64,000 bases of DNA from Thaumarchaeota archaeon casp-thauma3 (GCA_001510275.1 LFEY01000014.1:1-64000), one strand, 5' to 3'; shown: positions 46,312 to 54,844, counted from the first letter of the stretch. Numbers and translations: made by a program. The notes: generated from the sequence alone by a model not told the origin.

Positions 46312-47376
46312 ATGACAAAAAATCAAGATCGCATGCAATCGCATACGATGGAATTACCTAGACAAATTGTTGTGGGTGAAAAAAATATCAGTGAATTTGG
46401 TACATTTCTATATAATTTAACTAAACCAAAAAAAGTATCTTTAATTTCAGGAATTCATGTAAAAAAAATTCTTAAAGAAAAAATTGAAAAATCACTAAAA
46501 TCAAAAAAAATTCAATTTATTTGGCATACATCAAAAGATAATCAGATTGTCAACCTAAATAAAATTCAAAAGGATGTAAAAAAAGATCATAGTAACATAG
46601 TTGCAGGGATTGGAGGAGGTCGTTCTGTAGATACTGCTAAATTGATTTCTTTTAATTTAGACATACCATTTGTAAGTGTACCAACTGCAGCATCACATGA
46701 TGGAATAGCAAGTCCATTTGTTTCAGTGAAAAGCGATAAACCTCATTCAATTGTTGCAACAGCCCCCTTTGGAGTTTTTGTAGATATTGATATAATTAAA
46801 AAAGCACCAGCTAGGTTACTTGCAAGTGGATGTGGAGATTTAGTAGCAAACATAATTGCAGTCAAAGATTGGCAATTAGGACATGAAAAAACTGGTGAGT
46901 ATTATGGAAGATACTCAGCAGATTTAGCAATGATGAGTGCAAAAATAGTTATGGAGAATTCAAAAAAATATGCCAAAGAAGGACTGGATGCACGAGTTAT
47001 TGTTGAAGCTCTAATTAGTGCAGGAGTAGCATCGTGTATAGCAGGAAGTAGTAGACCATGTTCTGGGGCGGAACATCTTTTTTCTCATGCATTAGATAAG
47101 ATTGCACCAGGAAAAGGATTACATGGTGAAAAATGTGGAATTGGTTCCATAATGATTGCAAAACTTCAAGGTCAAGATTGGAAAAGAATTATGAAAACGT
47201 TAAAAGATGTTGGTGCACCAACAACTGCAAAACAAATTGGTCTAAATGAAGAACAGATAATAGATGCATTGGTCATTGCACAAGACTTGAGACCTGAGAG
47301 ATATACAGTTCTAAAAGAGATAGAAATGACAGAAAGAAAAGCAATGAATCTGGCAAAGAGTACTAAAGTAATTTGA
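46312..47376 (+). CDS. egsA: sn-Glycerol-1-phosphate dehydrogenase
   Basis: A 354-aa enzyme making the glycerol-1-phosphate backbone of archaeal ether lipids from DHAP. The iron-alcohol-dehydrogenase fold is visible: GIGGGRSVDTAKLIS (about 99-113), PTAASHDGIASPF and the zinc ligands in SRPCSGAEHLFSHALD and GLHGEKCGIGS. Confidence 0.95.
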   Translation: MTKNQDRMQSHTMELPRQIVVGEKNISEFGTFLYNLTKPKKVSLISGIHVKKILKEKIEKSLKSKKIQFIWHTSKDNQIVNLNKIQKDVKKDHSNIVAGIGGGRSVDTAKLISFNLDIPFVSVPTAASHDGIASPFVSVKSDKPHSIVATAPFGVFVDIDIIKKAPARLLASGCGDLVANIIAVKDWQLGHEKTGEYYGRYSADLAMMSAKIVMENSKKYAKEGLDARVIVEALISAGVASCIAGSSRPCSGAEHLFSHALDKIAPGKGLHGEKCGIGSIMIAKLQGQDWKRIMKTLKDVGAPTTAKQIGLNEEQIIDALVIAQDLRPERYTVLKEIEMTERKAMNLAKSTKVI

Positions 47377-47377
47377 T

Positions 47378-48124
47378 TTAAGCAGCCTTTTGTTCAGGTG
47401 CTTTTTCTTTTATTTCAGGTTTCTTTTCCTGAATTTGTTTGTTGACGTGTGTTTCGACGAAACTCACCTTTTCCAAAGTTGTAACAAACTTGAATATATC
47501 TAATTGAATAAAATGTTTCATTATTTGTAAACCATCAGCACGTAAAATTTCCTCAGGAACACTAATGCTAACTTCTTTATCCTTCAAGTCAAATGCAATT
47601 TTTGTATCCTCTACTGGAAGTCTGTTTTTAAGAATTCCATCAATCTTATCACTTGGTGAATCAAGGGATTTGATTACGTTTACATCAAATAGAATTGTTT
47701 TTCCTGCGTATCTGTGATTGTAATCCATTTGAACTCTACCAGATCCAATAAAACGAATAATTCCTCTTTTATTATCAACTTCAATACTATCACCTACCGA
47801 AACTTTTTCTGCATCTTCGCCTAATTTTCTAATAGGAATCATTCTAACTTTTTTAGAATCTCTTTCACCAAAACCTTTGTCAGGTGTAACTTCAACTGTA
47901 AGTTTGTCACCTACAGATGTTTTTGCAAGAGCTTCATCTAATCCTTTGAGAACAGGATAAGAAACTTCACCAATGGAAACTAGTTTTGGTTGATATTTGA
48001 TATTTTGCTCATGAATAGAATGTTTTTTTGCATCTTCTTCAATAGTAGTATCAAAGACCTCGCTACTATCTTTTACCTTTGCAGTATAGTTTACTAGAAT
48101 TAGTGAACCTTTATTGAAAGTCAA
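47378..48124 (-). CDS. FKBP-type peptidyl-prolyl isomerase (SlyD-like)
   Basis: A 248-aa protein. The FKBP domain (1-150) starts GSLILVNYTAKVKDSSEVFDTT, contains an IF insert and the GFGERDSKKVRMIPI segment of SlyD-type enzymes, and ends AGKTILFDVNVI. A C-terminal alpha/beta extension (155-235) and a Lys/Glu/Pro-rich tail follow. It assists folding around prolines. Confidence 0.9.
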   Translation of the reverse strand: MTFNKGSLILVNYTAKVKDSSEVFDTTIEEDAKKHSIHEQNIKYQPKLVSIGEVSYPVLKGLDEALAKTSVGDKLTVEVTPDKGFGERDSKKVRMIPIRKLGEDAEKVSVGDSIEVDNKRGIIRFIGSGRVQMDYNHRYAGKTILFDVNVIKSLDSPSDKIDGILKNRLPVEDTKIAFDLKDKEVSISVPEEILRADGLQIMKHFIQLDIFKFVTTLEKVSFVETHVNKQIQEKKPEIKEKAPEQKAA

Positions 48125-48165
48125 TGTGATCGGTCTCGAATTTCCTAATATTAAGTTAACAGGAT

Positions 48166-49329
48166 TTAGAGAGCATTTAGTTTTTCTTCTGCAGTATTGA
48201 GTCCTGCTTTAGCATCTGTATCATACCCCATCATTGCTAATGTAGATGAAATTGCAGAAATGGTTCGCATTACATGATATGAACTAACTTCTCCCATACA
48301 TCCAACTCGGAATACTTTTCCTTTAAGATCTCCAAATCCACCTGCCACTAATACTTTGAATTTGTCTGCTAGTGTATTTCTGAAAGTCTTGTCTTCAAGT
48401 CCATCCAAATAATTTAATGCTACGATTGAAATCGAACGGTCTTCTTCTTTTGCAAATGGTGTTAAGCCAATTGCACTTAATCCCGAGTATAATGCATCAG
48501 AACAAATTTTGTGACGTTTATAGACATTTTGTAGTCCTTCTTCTAACATTATTGATAATGCTTCTCTGTATGCATAAAGTAAAGGTAATGCAGGAGTGAA
48601 AGGAGTATGCTTTGATTCTTCATAATATTGAAAGTATCTTGCTAAATTGAAGTACATTGTTGCTGGAGGATTTTCTATCATGTATTTTTTGGCTTTAGCA
48701 CTTACAGATATTGGTGAAATACCAGGAGGTGCTGCAATTGCTTTTTGTGACCCAGTCATACATACATCAACATTCCATTTATCTACTAAGAGTTCAGCAC
48801 CACCAAGTAAAGAAACAGAATCTACTACATAAAATGCATCATTTCTAGATGTCAAGTCAGATACTTTATCAAGATAATTTACCATTGTTCCAGTAGAAGT
48901 TTCATTGTGAACGACATAGAATGCTTTAACATCTTTATTATTATCAAATGCTTCTTTTACTTGATCAAAAGTTGCATTTTGTCCTGGTGGAGTTTGAAGT
49001 TTAACAACATTAGCTCCTTGACCTTCAATAAGTTGTGATAGTCTGTTACTAAATTCTCCATTTACAGGAATAATAATTTTATCACCTTTTTTAACTAGAT
49101 TTATCACGCTAGCTTCTACAGCACCTGTTCCAGATGCAGATAAAGCTACAATATCATTTTGTGTTTGAAATACTTGCTGAGTTTTTTCAACTACATCAGT
49201 GTATAATTCAACAAAATCATCACTTCTGTGATTAATGATTGGTGCAAGCATTGCCCTCATTACTCTATTAGGTACATTTGTTGGACCTGGAAGCATTGAA
49301 AGGTATTCCATATGATATCTATCTGTCAA
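48166..49329 (-). CDS. Class V aminotransferase (serine/alanine-glyoxylate type)
   Basis: A 387-aa PLP enzyme. The start LSMLPGPTNVPNRVMRAM matches alanine-glyoxylate/serine-pyruvate aminotransferases. The PLP lysine is in CMTGSQKAIAAPPG, with ALSASGTGAVEA for phosphate binding and VDSVSLLGG for the Asp. It probably interconverts serine or alanine with glyoxylate or pyruvate; exact pair not determined. Confidence 0.92.
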   Translation of the reverse strand: MTDRYHMEYLSMLPGPTNVPNRVMRAMLAPIINHRSDDFVELYTDVVEKTQQVFQTQNDIVALSASGTGAVEASVINLVKKGDKIIIPVNGEFSNRLSQLIEGQGANVVKLQTPPGQNATFDQVKEAFDNNKDVKAFYVVHNETSTGTMVNYLDKVSDLTSRNDAFYVVDSVSLLGGAELLVDKWNVDVCMTGSQKAIAAPPGISPISVSAKAKKYMIENPPATMYFNLARYFQYYEESKHTPFTPALPLLYAYREALSIMLEEGLQNVYKRHKICSDALYSGLSAIGLTPFAKEEDRSISIVALNYLDGLEDKTFRNTLADKFKVLVAGGFGDLKGKVFRVGCMGEVSSYHVMRTISAISSTLAMMGYDTDAKAGLNTAEEKLNAL

Positions 49330-49352
49330 TGTAATATGGGGTTTATTTATAA

Positions 49353-49847
49353 TTAGAGATTTTTCAAACGCTTTTTGGCACTAGTATTAATCAAAAAATT
49401 TTTTGTTCCTTCAGGTACAAAATCATCCCATTTTTGATCGCTGAAAATTAGTTTACGTATATTTGTTCCAGATAATACATCTCGTTTCAAAAAGGGAATA
49501 GAAATAATTTGAACATCTCTTTTTGAATACAAATGATTTGTTAGTTCATCATTTGAAAAAACTATATCAAATTTTGGAACAATAGCATCTATTTTTTCAA
49601 CCCATTTAACATGATTATCCAAATCGGGGATAAAATAAATTGAAATTTTGTCTTTCATTGAATCATCAATTGAAGATAAAATCATTTTTCTTCGTTCCTC
49701 AGCCGTGAATGGATTGTTTTTTTGTACAGGTTTATTAGAGCTGCCTAAACCTACCCATAATTTATCAACTTTTGATAGTGCAAATTGTAAGGCCTCAAGA
49801 TGACCCAAATGAAAAGGTTGGAATCTTCCAATTAACAAACCATTCAT
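49353..49847 (-). CDS. nadM: Nicotinamide-nucleotide adenylyltransferase (archaeal)
   Basis: About 164 aa. Nucleotidyltransferase motif GRFQPFHLGHLEAL (HxGH) at the N-terminus and the C-terminal LSGTNIRKLI (ISxTxxR-like) motif identify NadM, which makes NAD from NMN. ATG 49847 places the catalytic loop right at the start as in the family; the longer frame would add 16 residues. It diverges from rtcA. Confidence 0.92.
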   Translation of the reverse strand: MNGLLIGRFQPFHLGHLEALQFALSKVDKLWVGLGSSNKPVQKNNPFTAEERRKMILSSIDDSMKDKISIYFIPDLDNHVKWVEKIDAIVPKFDIVFSNDELTNHLYSKRDVQIISIPFLKRDVLSGTNIRKLIFSDQKWDDFVPEGTKNFLINTSAKKRLKNL

Positions 49848-49897
49848 ACAGAAATATAGAAAATTTCTTTTTAAAAAACTATCATAAAGAGTCATGA

Positions 49898-50935
49898 TTG
49901 GAAAAAACTGTGGATTTTCTAAAAATTAATGGAGAATATGGGGAAGGGGGAGGACAAATAATACGTTCTGCGATTGCTCTTTCGTGTATTACAAAACAGC
50001 CAATTCATTTAGAAAACATAAGAAAGAATAGAAAGGTTCCAGGATTAAGACCACAACATCTTACAGCGATAAAAATTCTTAAAAAAGTTGCAAATGCTAA
50101 AGTAACTGGAGCAGAGATAGGTTCTACAGAATTAAAATTTATTCCAGGTAATATTGGAAATTTAGAATTAGTTGAAGATGTAGGAACAGCTGGAAGTATT
50201 TCTTTAATTTTACAAGTATTAATTCCAGTAGTTGCTATTTCTCAAAAAAAACTAAATTTAACAATTAAGGGAGGTACAGATGTACTTTGGAGTCCTTCTA
50301 TTGATTATACTCAACATGTACTAAGAAATGCATATTCCAGAATGGGGATAGAATTTTCAATTGAATTGAATAAACGTGGTTACTATCCAAAAGGGAATGG
50401 AGAAATAAATTTACAGATATATCCATCTCATGTAAAATCAGCATCATTTTTAGAAAGAAAAACAAATGCTGCTAAATTAATTTGTACATTTTCAAAACTT
50501 CCAATTGAAACGATTGAAAATCAAATTGAAGAGATCAAAAAGAAATTAACTAAAGAAAATTTCATTGTTGAGACAGAAATTAAAAATCAAGAAGCAATAG
50601 ATTCAGGAGCATCTCTACTAATTTATAGTATTGATGAACATTCAGTTATAGGAGTTGATGCATTGTTTGATAAAAAAACACAAAGTTTTGATTTAGATTT
50701 TGATAAATTTATTAAAAATCCATTAGGAGTAGATGAGAATTTGGCAGATATGCTTGTAGTTCCTGCAAGTTTAGGTCAGAAAAAAACAACATTTCAAGTT
50801 AAAGCGATTACAAAGCATTTAGAGACAAATTTGTTTGTAACATCAAAAATTACAGGTTGTAAATATGGAATTGGAAAAATAACTAATGGTTTTGAGGTAA
50901 TTATTGAGGGAATCTTAGACTCCAGCATCAAGTAG
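49898..50935 (+). CDS. rtcA: RNA 3'-terminal phosphate cyclase
   Basis: A 345-aa enzyme forming 2',3'-cyclic phosphate at RNA ends. Signature segments are GEGGGQIIRSAIALS (about 14-28), RPQHLTAI and RGYYPKGNGEI. The catalytic His that is adenylated is probably in the C-terminal AITKHLETN region. TTG start; GTG 49910 is a close alternative. Overlaps the convergent CopD-like gene by 21 nt. Confidence 0.93.
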   Translation: MEKTVDFLKINGEYGEGGGQIIRSAIALSCITKQPIHLENIRKNRKVPGLRPQHLTAIKILKKVANAKVTGAEIGSTELKFIPGNIGNLELVEDVGTAGSISLILQVLIPVVAISQKKLNLTIKGGTDVLWSPSIDYTQHVLRNAYSRMGIEFSIELNKRGYYPKGNGEINLQIYPSHVKSASFLERKTNAAKLICTFSKLPIETIENQIEEIKKKLTKENFIVETEIKNQEAIDSGASLLIYSIDEHSVIGVDALFDKKTQSFDLDFDKFIKNPLGVDENLADMLVVPASLGQKKTTFQVKAITKHLETNLFVTSKITGCKYGIGKITNGFEVIIEGILDSSIK

Positions 50936-51412
50936 AGATGCAAAAAATAGAATTGTTATTGATAAGACTACTGTGATTTCTCCAAGAATGATAATTTTTT
51001 TTCTTAATTTTTGAATTTCATGCTCTGGCATTTGGTTTGACATAATTTTTTCTTCAACATCCTTACGAATTACTCTAACATGTACTGCATATGTAATTAT
51101 TAAAACAATAACAAGAATTATCTTAACAATTAGAAATGTTCCATAACTTGTTGCAACAAGAAGTTCAGGTTTACCAAGCAACATATGTGAACTATACAAT
51201 CCAGTTGCCATTAGAATAATCAATGATGGAACAGCAATTTTGTTAAATCGTCTTCCAACACGAATCATTATTTGCATTCTTTCTTCAAGAGAATCAGTCA
51301 TTGTCTTTAGAAGTGGAGAAAATACAATGCCAATGAAAAGTGAGCCACCTACCCAGATTGCAGCTGAGACAAGGTGAATCCAAGTGAGAATTGCTTGTTC
51401 TAGTGCAGTCAT
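50915..51412 (-). CDS. CopD-like four-helix membrane protein
   Basis: A 165-aa protein with four transmembrane helices. The first carries WIHLVSAAIWVGGSLFIG, the H...WVGG pattern of CopD domains and related haem/copper membrane proteins; the second helix region is followed by a conserved R-x-GRRFN-like loop. It could take part in copper import or be an uncharacterised CopD-family protein; it is separate from the large CopC-CopD fusion. Confidence 0.78.
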   Translation of the reverse strand: MTALEQAILTWIHLVSAAIWVGGSLFIGIVFSPLLKTMTDSLEERMQIMIRVGRRFNKIAVPSLIILMATGLYSSHMLLGKPELLVATSYGTFLIVKIILVIVLIITYAVHVRVIRKDVEEKIMSNQMPEHEIQKLRKKIIILGEITVVLSITILFFASLLDAGV

Positions 51413-51494
51413 AGAATATGATATTTTAAATCAAATATTATGTATTTGGATCTTGACAACCTTTTTTAGTTGTACATAATCTGATAGCAATGAA

Positions 51495-51989
51495 ATGGAA
51501 CTTCAAAGTAGGATGACAGTTTATGCTGCATTTGTTGGAGTACTAGCTATGATGGGAGGAATTGTTTACTATGCTAGTCTAGATAATGTGGATCTTGAGC
51601 AAGTTGAGATTGAATTAACAAATGTGGAACTAAGAGATATTGATACAATAAATAATCAAGCAGAATTTAATGTAATATTTCTTGTAAAGAATCCAAGCGA
51701 TAAAACATTTACAGTTTCATTAATTGAATACCAGCTTTATGGTGATGGAATGCTATTAGGCTCTGGACAGTACTCTACAACAGATATTTCAATGCCTGGA
51801 AGAGCTGCATTTTTTCCAGGTGTAGAAGTTCCTTTGAAAAACATATTTGTTCTTAACAAGTCTGAAGTTGATTCAGAAATTTATCAATCTGCCATAGAAA
51901 ATAGAATCAATGGTTTTTCAGCGGAAGGAATTATCACTACTGAATCTACATGGAGTATTAGTGAAAAAGAGTTCAAAACTGGATTTTAA
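51495..51989 (+). CDS. Membrane-anchored LEA14/WHy-type protein
   Basis: A 164-aa protein: N-terminal transmembrane helix (about 8-28), then a WHy-like beta domain with EIELTNVELRDIDTINNQAEFNVIFLVKNPSDKTFTVS and YQLYGDGMLLGSGQY. The KNPS turn and order of strands resemble the proteins at 23635-24192 and 57448-57900, suggesting a small paralogous set. Function unknown. Confidence 0.7.
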   Translation: MELQSRMTVYAAFVGVLAMMGGIVYYASLDNVDLEQVEIELTNVELRDIDTINNQAEFNVIFLVKNPSDKTFTVSLIEYQLYGDGMLLGSGQYSTTDISMPGRAAFFPGVEVPLKNIFVLNKSEVDSEIYQSAIENRINGFSAEGIITTESTWSISEKEFKTGF

Positions 51990-51999
51990 TTAAAAAAAG

Positions 52000-52073
52000 T
52001 GGGCCGAGAGAGATTCGAACTCACGATCACCGCCGTGTCGAGGCGGTATCCTAACCAGCTAGACTACCGGCCC
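52000..52073 (-). tRNA. tRNA-Val (GAC), with noncanonical C33
   Basis: On the minus strand: acceptor GGGCCGG pairs with TCGGCCC (one G-U), discriminator A, D-arm GTCT/GGAT with the GG pair, anticodon stem CCGCC/GGCGG and loop TCGACAC. Anticodon at 52038-52036 region is GAC (Val). Position 33 is C rather than the near-universal U. The T-stem GTGAG/CTCTC has one T-T mismatch (50-64); T-loop TTCGAAT is normal. CCA is not encoded and there is no intron. Confidence 0.82.
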
Positions 52074-52155
52074 ATTGAAATACAAAACAAAGTGCAGACA
52101 TTATTAACGTTTAACAAAAGAAAGAATGAGTAAAAAGAAAGAAGGTATGAAATAA

Positions 52156-52866
52156 TTGATAGATGATTTTACTGAAGAAGAAAAAATGGGTTTCTATAAG
52201 GCAATTTATTCAAGAAGAGATGTCAGATCTCATTTTACCTCAAAACCCATAGAAGATAATATTTTATCGAAAATTCTTCATGCTGCACATCATGCCCCAT
52301 CAGTAGGATTTTCTCAACCATGGAATTTCATTTTAATTAAAGATGTTGAAACAAAAAAGAAGATCAAAGAATCTTTTGAGGAAGAGAAAAATCGTTCATC
52401 ACAATTAGTTGAGGAACCAAAGAGATCAAAATATCTTTCATTTAAGTTAGAAGGAATTTTGGAATCTCCAGTAAATTTGTGTGTAACATATGATCCTACA
52501 AAATTTGGTCCATTTGTAATTGGTAGATCAAGTATTCCTGAAGCAGGATTATACAGTGTATGTTGTGCAATCCAAAATTTATGGTTATCAGCAAGAACAG
52601 AAGGAATAGGTCTTGGATGGGTGAGCATTCTATCAAATGAAACTCTAAAAGAAACCTTAGCATTACCAGAACATGTTGTGCCTATTGCATACTTATGTTT
52701 AGGATATGTTGATGAATTTAAAGAAAAACCAGATCTTGAAACTGCAGGTTGGTTACCAAGACTTGAACTAAAAGATGTTGTATATTTTGAAAAATGGAAT
52801 GAGAAAGAAAATAAAAATTGGAACAGTATTCAAGAAATGATCAAAGATAATCTTGATTACGCTTAA
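52156..52866 (+). CDS. bluB: Nitroreductase-family protein, probable BluB (DMB synthase)
   Basis: A 236-aa flavin enzyme. The FMN-binding start SRRDVRSHFTSKPI, APSVGFSQPWNFILI and the late AGLYSVCCAIQNLWLSARTEGIGLGWVSIL are typical of BluB, which destroys FMN with oxygen to make 5,6-dimethylbenzimidazole, the lower ligand of vitamin B12. An ordinary nitroreductase is the alternative. A cobalamin gene (cbiH/cobJ) lies 10 kb downstream. The TTG start has an AAGAAGG-like site upstream; ATG 52186 is possible. Confidence 0.78.
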   Translation: MIDDFTEEEKMGFYKAIYSRRDVRSHFTSKPIEDNILSKILHAAHHAPSVGFSQPWNFILIKDVETKKKIKESFEEEKNRSSQLVEEPKRSKYLSFKLEGILESPVNLCVTYDPTKFGPFVIGRSSIPEAGLYSVCCAIQNLWLSARTEGIGLGWVSILSNETLKETLALPEHVVPIAYLCLGYVDEFKEKPDLETAGWLPRLELKDVVYFEKWNEKENKNWNSIQEMIKDNLDYA

Positions 52867-52891
52867 ATAATTAAGAATGTTTTTTTTTGCT

Positions 52892-52984
52892 GGGCTTGTG
52901 GCGCAGAGTCAATTTGACGCGAAACATGGATAGCGTGGTAACCTCCTAAGTTACAGGTCGAGGGATCGAAGCCCTCCAAGCCCG
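52892..52984 (+). tRNA. tRNA-Arg (CCT) with an 18-nt insertion in the D-arm
   Basis: Acceptor GGGCTTG pairs with CAAGCCC, discriminator G. Anticodon stem GTAAC/GTTAC holds loop CTCCTAA; the anticodon CCT is at 52945-52947. T-stem GAGGG/CCCTC with loop ATCGAAG (A instead of T at 54). D-stem GCGC (52901-52904) pairs with GCGT (52933-52936), leaving a 28-nt D-loop. Removing 52907-52924 gives an ordinary loop AGCATGGATA. A TATA-like TTAAATAAT lies about 27 bp upstream. The insert may be a noncanonical intron. Confidence 0.85.
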
Positions 52985-53022
52985 TTGAATTTTAAGTCAT
53001 GGGAATTTAAATACAAAGACAA

Positions 53023-53565
53023 ATGGCTGTAGATATGAAAGTTGTAGTTATTTCTGGAAGTCCAAGAAAAAATGCTCTTACACAAGTTATGATGAAGTAT
53101 GTTTATGATTATGCTAAATCAAAAAACCAAGATACAAAATTGATCAATCTGTCAGATGGTCAAATTGAATGCTACAGAGGATATGATGAAGAATATAATG
53201 AAGCTACAAAGACTGCAGCAAACGACATTATGGATGCAGATATTTGGTTAATAGGAACACCGATCTATAATTCATTTTTTAGTTCAGCATTAAAAAATTT
53301 GTTTGAATATGTCAATTACAAAAAAACTGCCGGAAAAATAGCTGGAATGGCAATTTTAGCTGCTGGAAATATTGGTTTTATTGATGTTCAGACATTGATC
53401 ACACAACTATTATCATATTTTAGAGTAATAACAAACCCAAAGGCTGTATTTCTAACCACAGAAGCTATTACAAATAATTCTATTTCAGATGTGGATGTAC
53501 AAAATAAACTAAAAGAGATGGTAGATGAAACTCTAGATATTGCTTCTAAATTACGTCAAGATTAG
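53023..53565 (+). CDS. NADPH-dependent FMN reductase family flavoprotein
   Basis: A 180-aa flavodoxin-fold protein. The phosphate loop is ISGSPRKNALTQVM (about 9-22), followed by IWLIGTPIYNSFFSSALKNLFEY, which contacts the isoalloxazine ring in this family. It probably reduces FMN, quinones or azo compounds using NAD(P)H. Lies 39 bp after tRNA-Arg. Confidence 0.88.
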   Translation: MAVDMKVVVISGSPRKNALTQVMMKYVYDYAKSKNQDTKLINLSDGQIECYRGYDEEYNEATKTAANDIMDADIWLIGTPIYNSFFSSALKNLFEYVNYKKTAGKIAGMAILAAGNIGFIDVQTLITQLLSYFRVITNPKAVFLTTEAITNNSISDVDVQNKLKEMVDETLDIASKLRQD

Positions 53566-53842
53566 CATCATTGTCAAAAATTTGTATTATAACAGGATGG
53601 TTAGAAGTATGATTTTGAATTGTTCCTTCAACAAATCCTTATGGAAATAAATTAGCTACAAAGATATTCATTCGAATAGTAGATTTTTCAATTCCTATAG
53701 AGTTGTTAATTGATACTAATTTAGTTTGATAATCTATTGATTCTACAAATGGATTTGTATTAGAAAATACAGTAATTAACAAACTATCTATAACAATACT
53801 TGTAAAAATTATATTTTTAGATATTACAGAATAGATCCATAT
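53546..53842 (-). pseudogene. Decayed fragment of a secreted beta-rich protein
   Basis: A minus-strand frame of 99 codons ending TAG at 53546 and broken by one in-frame TAA (53639-53641), with no start codon at its 5' end. The translation is protein-like: NPFVESIDYQTKLVSINNS before the stop and GFVEGTIQNHTSNHPVIIQ after it. The second stretch recalls repeats in secreted thaumarchaeal proteins. It lies in a 365-bp stretch with no intact gene, so it is probably a remnant of a deleted surface-protein gene. Confidence 0.5.
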
Positions 53843-53930
53843 TTAGAATTAAAAAAAATTATCCCAAATCATTTATGTTTAAACTTTAAAAGTAAAATAT
53901 TAACATGGCATAGAAATTATACTATTAAGT

Positions 53931-54044
53931 TTGAAAAAAGATCCAACCGAATTATGTTCATGTAAATGCCATTATGGTGGTGCTGTAAGTTGCCCTAGTT
54001 GCAAGAATAATCATGGTATAATATGTGACCATTGTAAAGATTAG
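53931..54044 (+). CDS. 37-aa Cys-rich zinc-binding protein
   Basis: The ORF starts TTG (MKKDPTELCSCKCHYGG) and has seven Cys and three His in 37 residues: C9-x-C11-x-C13-H, C21-P-S-C24 and C32-D-H-C35. The arrangement could hold two zinc ions or one iron-sulfur site. It ends two bases before the convergent coiled-coil gene. No family recognised; lack of an ATG lowers certainty but the Cys pairing is hard to get by chance. Confidence 0.6.
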   Translation: MKKDPTELCSCKCHYGGAVSCPSCKNNHGIICDHCKD

Positions 54045-54046
54045 AA

Positions 54047-54301
54047 TTATTTACTCTTAGCTTTTCTTTTGGAAGCTAACATTTTTAGATTAGCTAATTC
54101 AGTTTTTAATGATTCAATCTGAACAAGAGTTTGTAGATTAGAAATTTCTTGATTTAATCTTTCAATTTCACTATCTTTTAGTTTCACAGATTCTTTTAGA
54201 TCGTTTAGTTCAGAAGATAGTTTATTTTGAATTTGTTTTATTTCTGAAAAATCAACTTGGTTATCCGTAGTTGTAGTAACAATAGTTTGTGTACTACTCA
54301 A
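54047..54301 (-). CDS. Short coiled-coil protein
   Basis: About 84 aa read from TTG at 54301, which overlaps the stop of the upstream two-helix membrane gene by 8 nt. The body (about 15-75) is one continuous coiled coil rich in Leu, Glu, Ser and Lys (EIKQIQNKLSSELNDLKESVK...), ending in a basic RKAKSK tail. An ATG at 54355 would extend it 18 residues into the upstream gene. Function unknown; coupling to the membrane gene suggests a partner. Confidence 0.6.
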   Translation of the reverse strand: MSSTQTIVTTTTDNQVDFSEIKQIQNKLSSELNDLKESVKLKDSEIERLNQEISNLQTLVQIESLKTELANLKMLASKRKAKSK

Positions 54302-54530
54302 GCTTTTTTTTTCCGTTGTCAGTAGATACTGATACATGTTTATGCATGTAATCATTACTTTTCTGGGATAACCAACACATCAATGTAAGAAACCACGTAA
54401 CAGGAACTGCTATGATAAAGACGATTTGCAATATTGGTGCAAAGTCAACAAAGTATGGCCAAAGTCCAGTTAGAATTACAGCAAAAACACCAACTGTAAG
54501 AGTAGCTAAATGATTTCCTAAATATCCCAT
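54294..54530 (-). CDS. 78-aa two-helix membrane protein
   Basis: Two transmembrane helices (about 10-28 and 33-53) and a polar C-terminal tail ending NGKKKLE. First gene of a two-gene unit with the coiled-coil protein. No recognised family. Confidence 0.65.
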   Translation of the reverse strand: MGYLGNHLATLTVGVFAVILTGLWPYFVDFAPILQIVFIIAVPVTWFLTLMCWLSQKSNDYMHKHVSVSTDNGKKKLE

Positions 54531-54613
54531 TGTTTATTTGAAAAAATCATTGTTTATAACAGTAATGCTAAAAATCATGAAATGATATAATTAAAAAGAA
54601 AAAAGAGTCGAAT

Positions 54614-54844
54614 TTATTCGTCTTGTTCAGATGAAATGGTGGGTTTAGGCATATCAGATTGTAAGATTTGGATCTTTTGCAGTAGTTCAGTTCTCAGATC
54701 TCTTGCAACTCTTCTCACAGTTGGTCTTGGAACACCAAGTTCATCAACAACTTTGGTATAGATATCCTGCTTGTCAGTTACCCCTTTGTCAAGATAAGAA
54801 TTAATCGCTTCTTTAATTATCGTGCTTTGGTTTGTACGATTCAA
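54614..54844 (-). CDS. 76-aa helix-turn-helix protein
   Basis: A small soluble protein with a trihelical DNA-binding look: TIIKEAINSYLDKGVTDKQDIYTKVVDELGVPRPTVRRVARDLRTELLQKIQILQ, where LGVPRPTVRRVARDLR is the likely recognition helix. Ends in an acidic tail. Such mini-HTH proteins are abundant in thaumarchaea. Stands alone with a 244-bp upstream region that holds no convincing gene. Confidence 0.75.
   Translation of the reverse strand: MNRTNQSTIIKEAINSYLDKGVTDKQDIYTKVVDELGVPRPTVRRVARDLRTELLQKIQILQSDMPKPTISSEQDE

Noticed and set aside
52907-52924. Canonical bulge-helix-bulge intron in tRNA-Arg
   Set aside because: The hairpin gives a bulge and a 4-bp helix but no second bulge on the opposite strand, so a standard intron cannot be claimed; only an insertion is reported.
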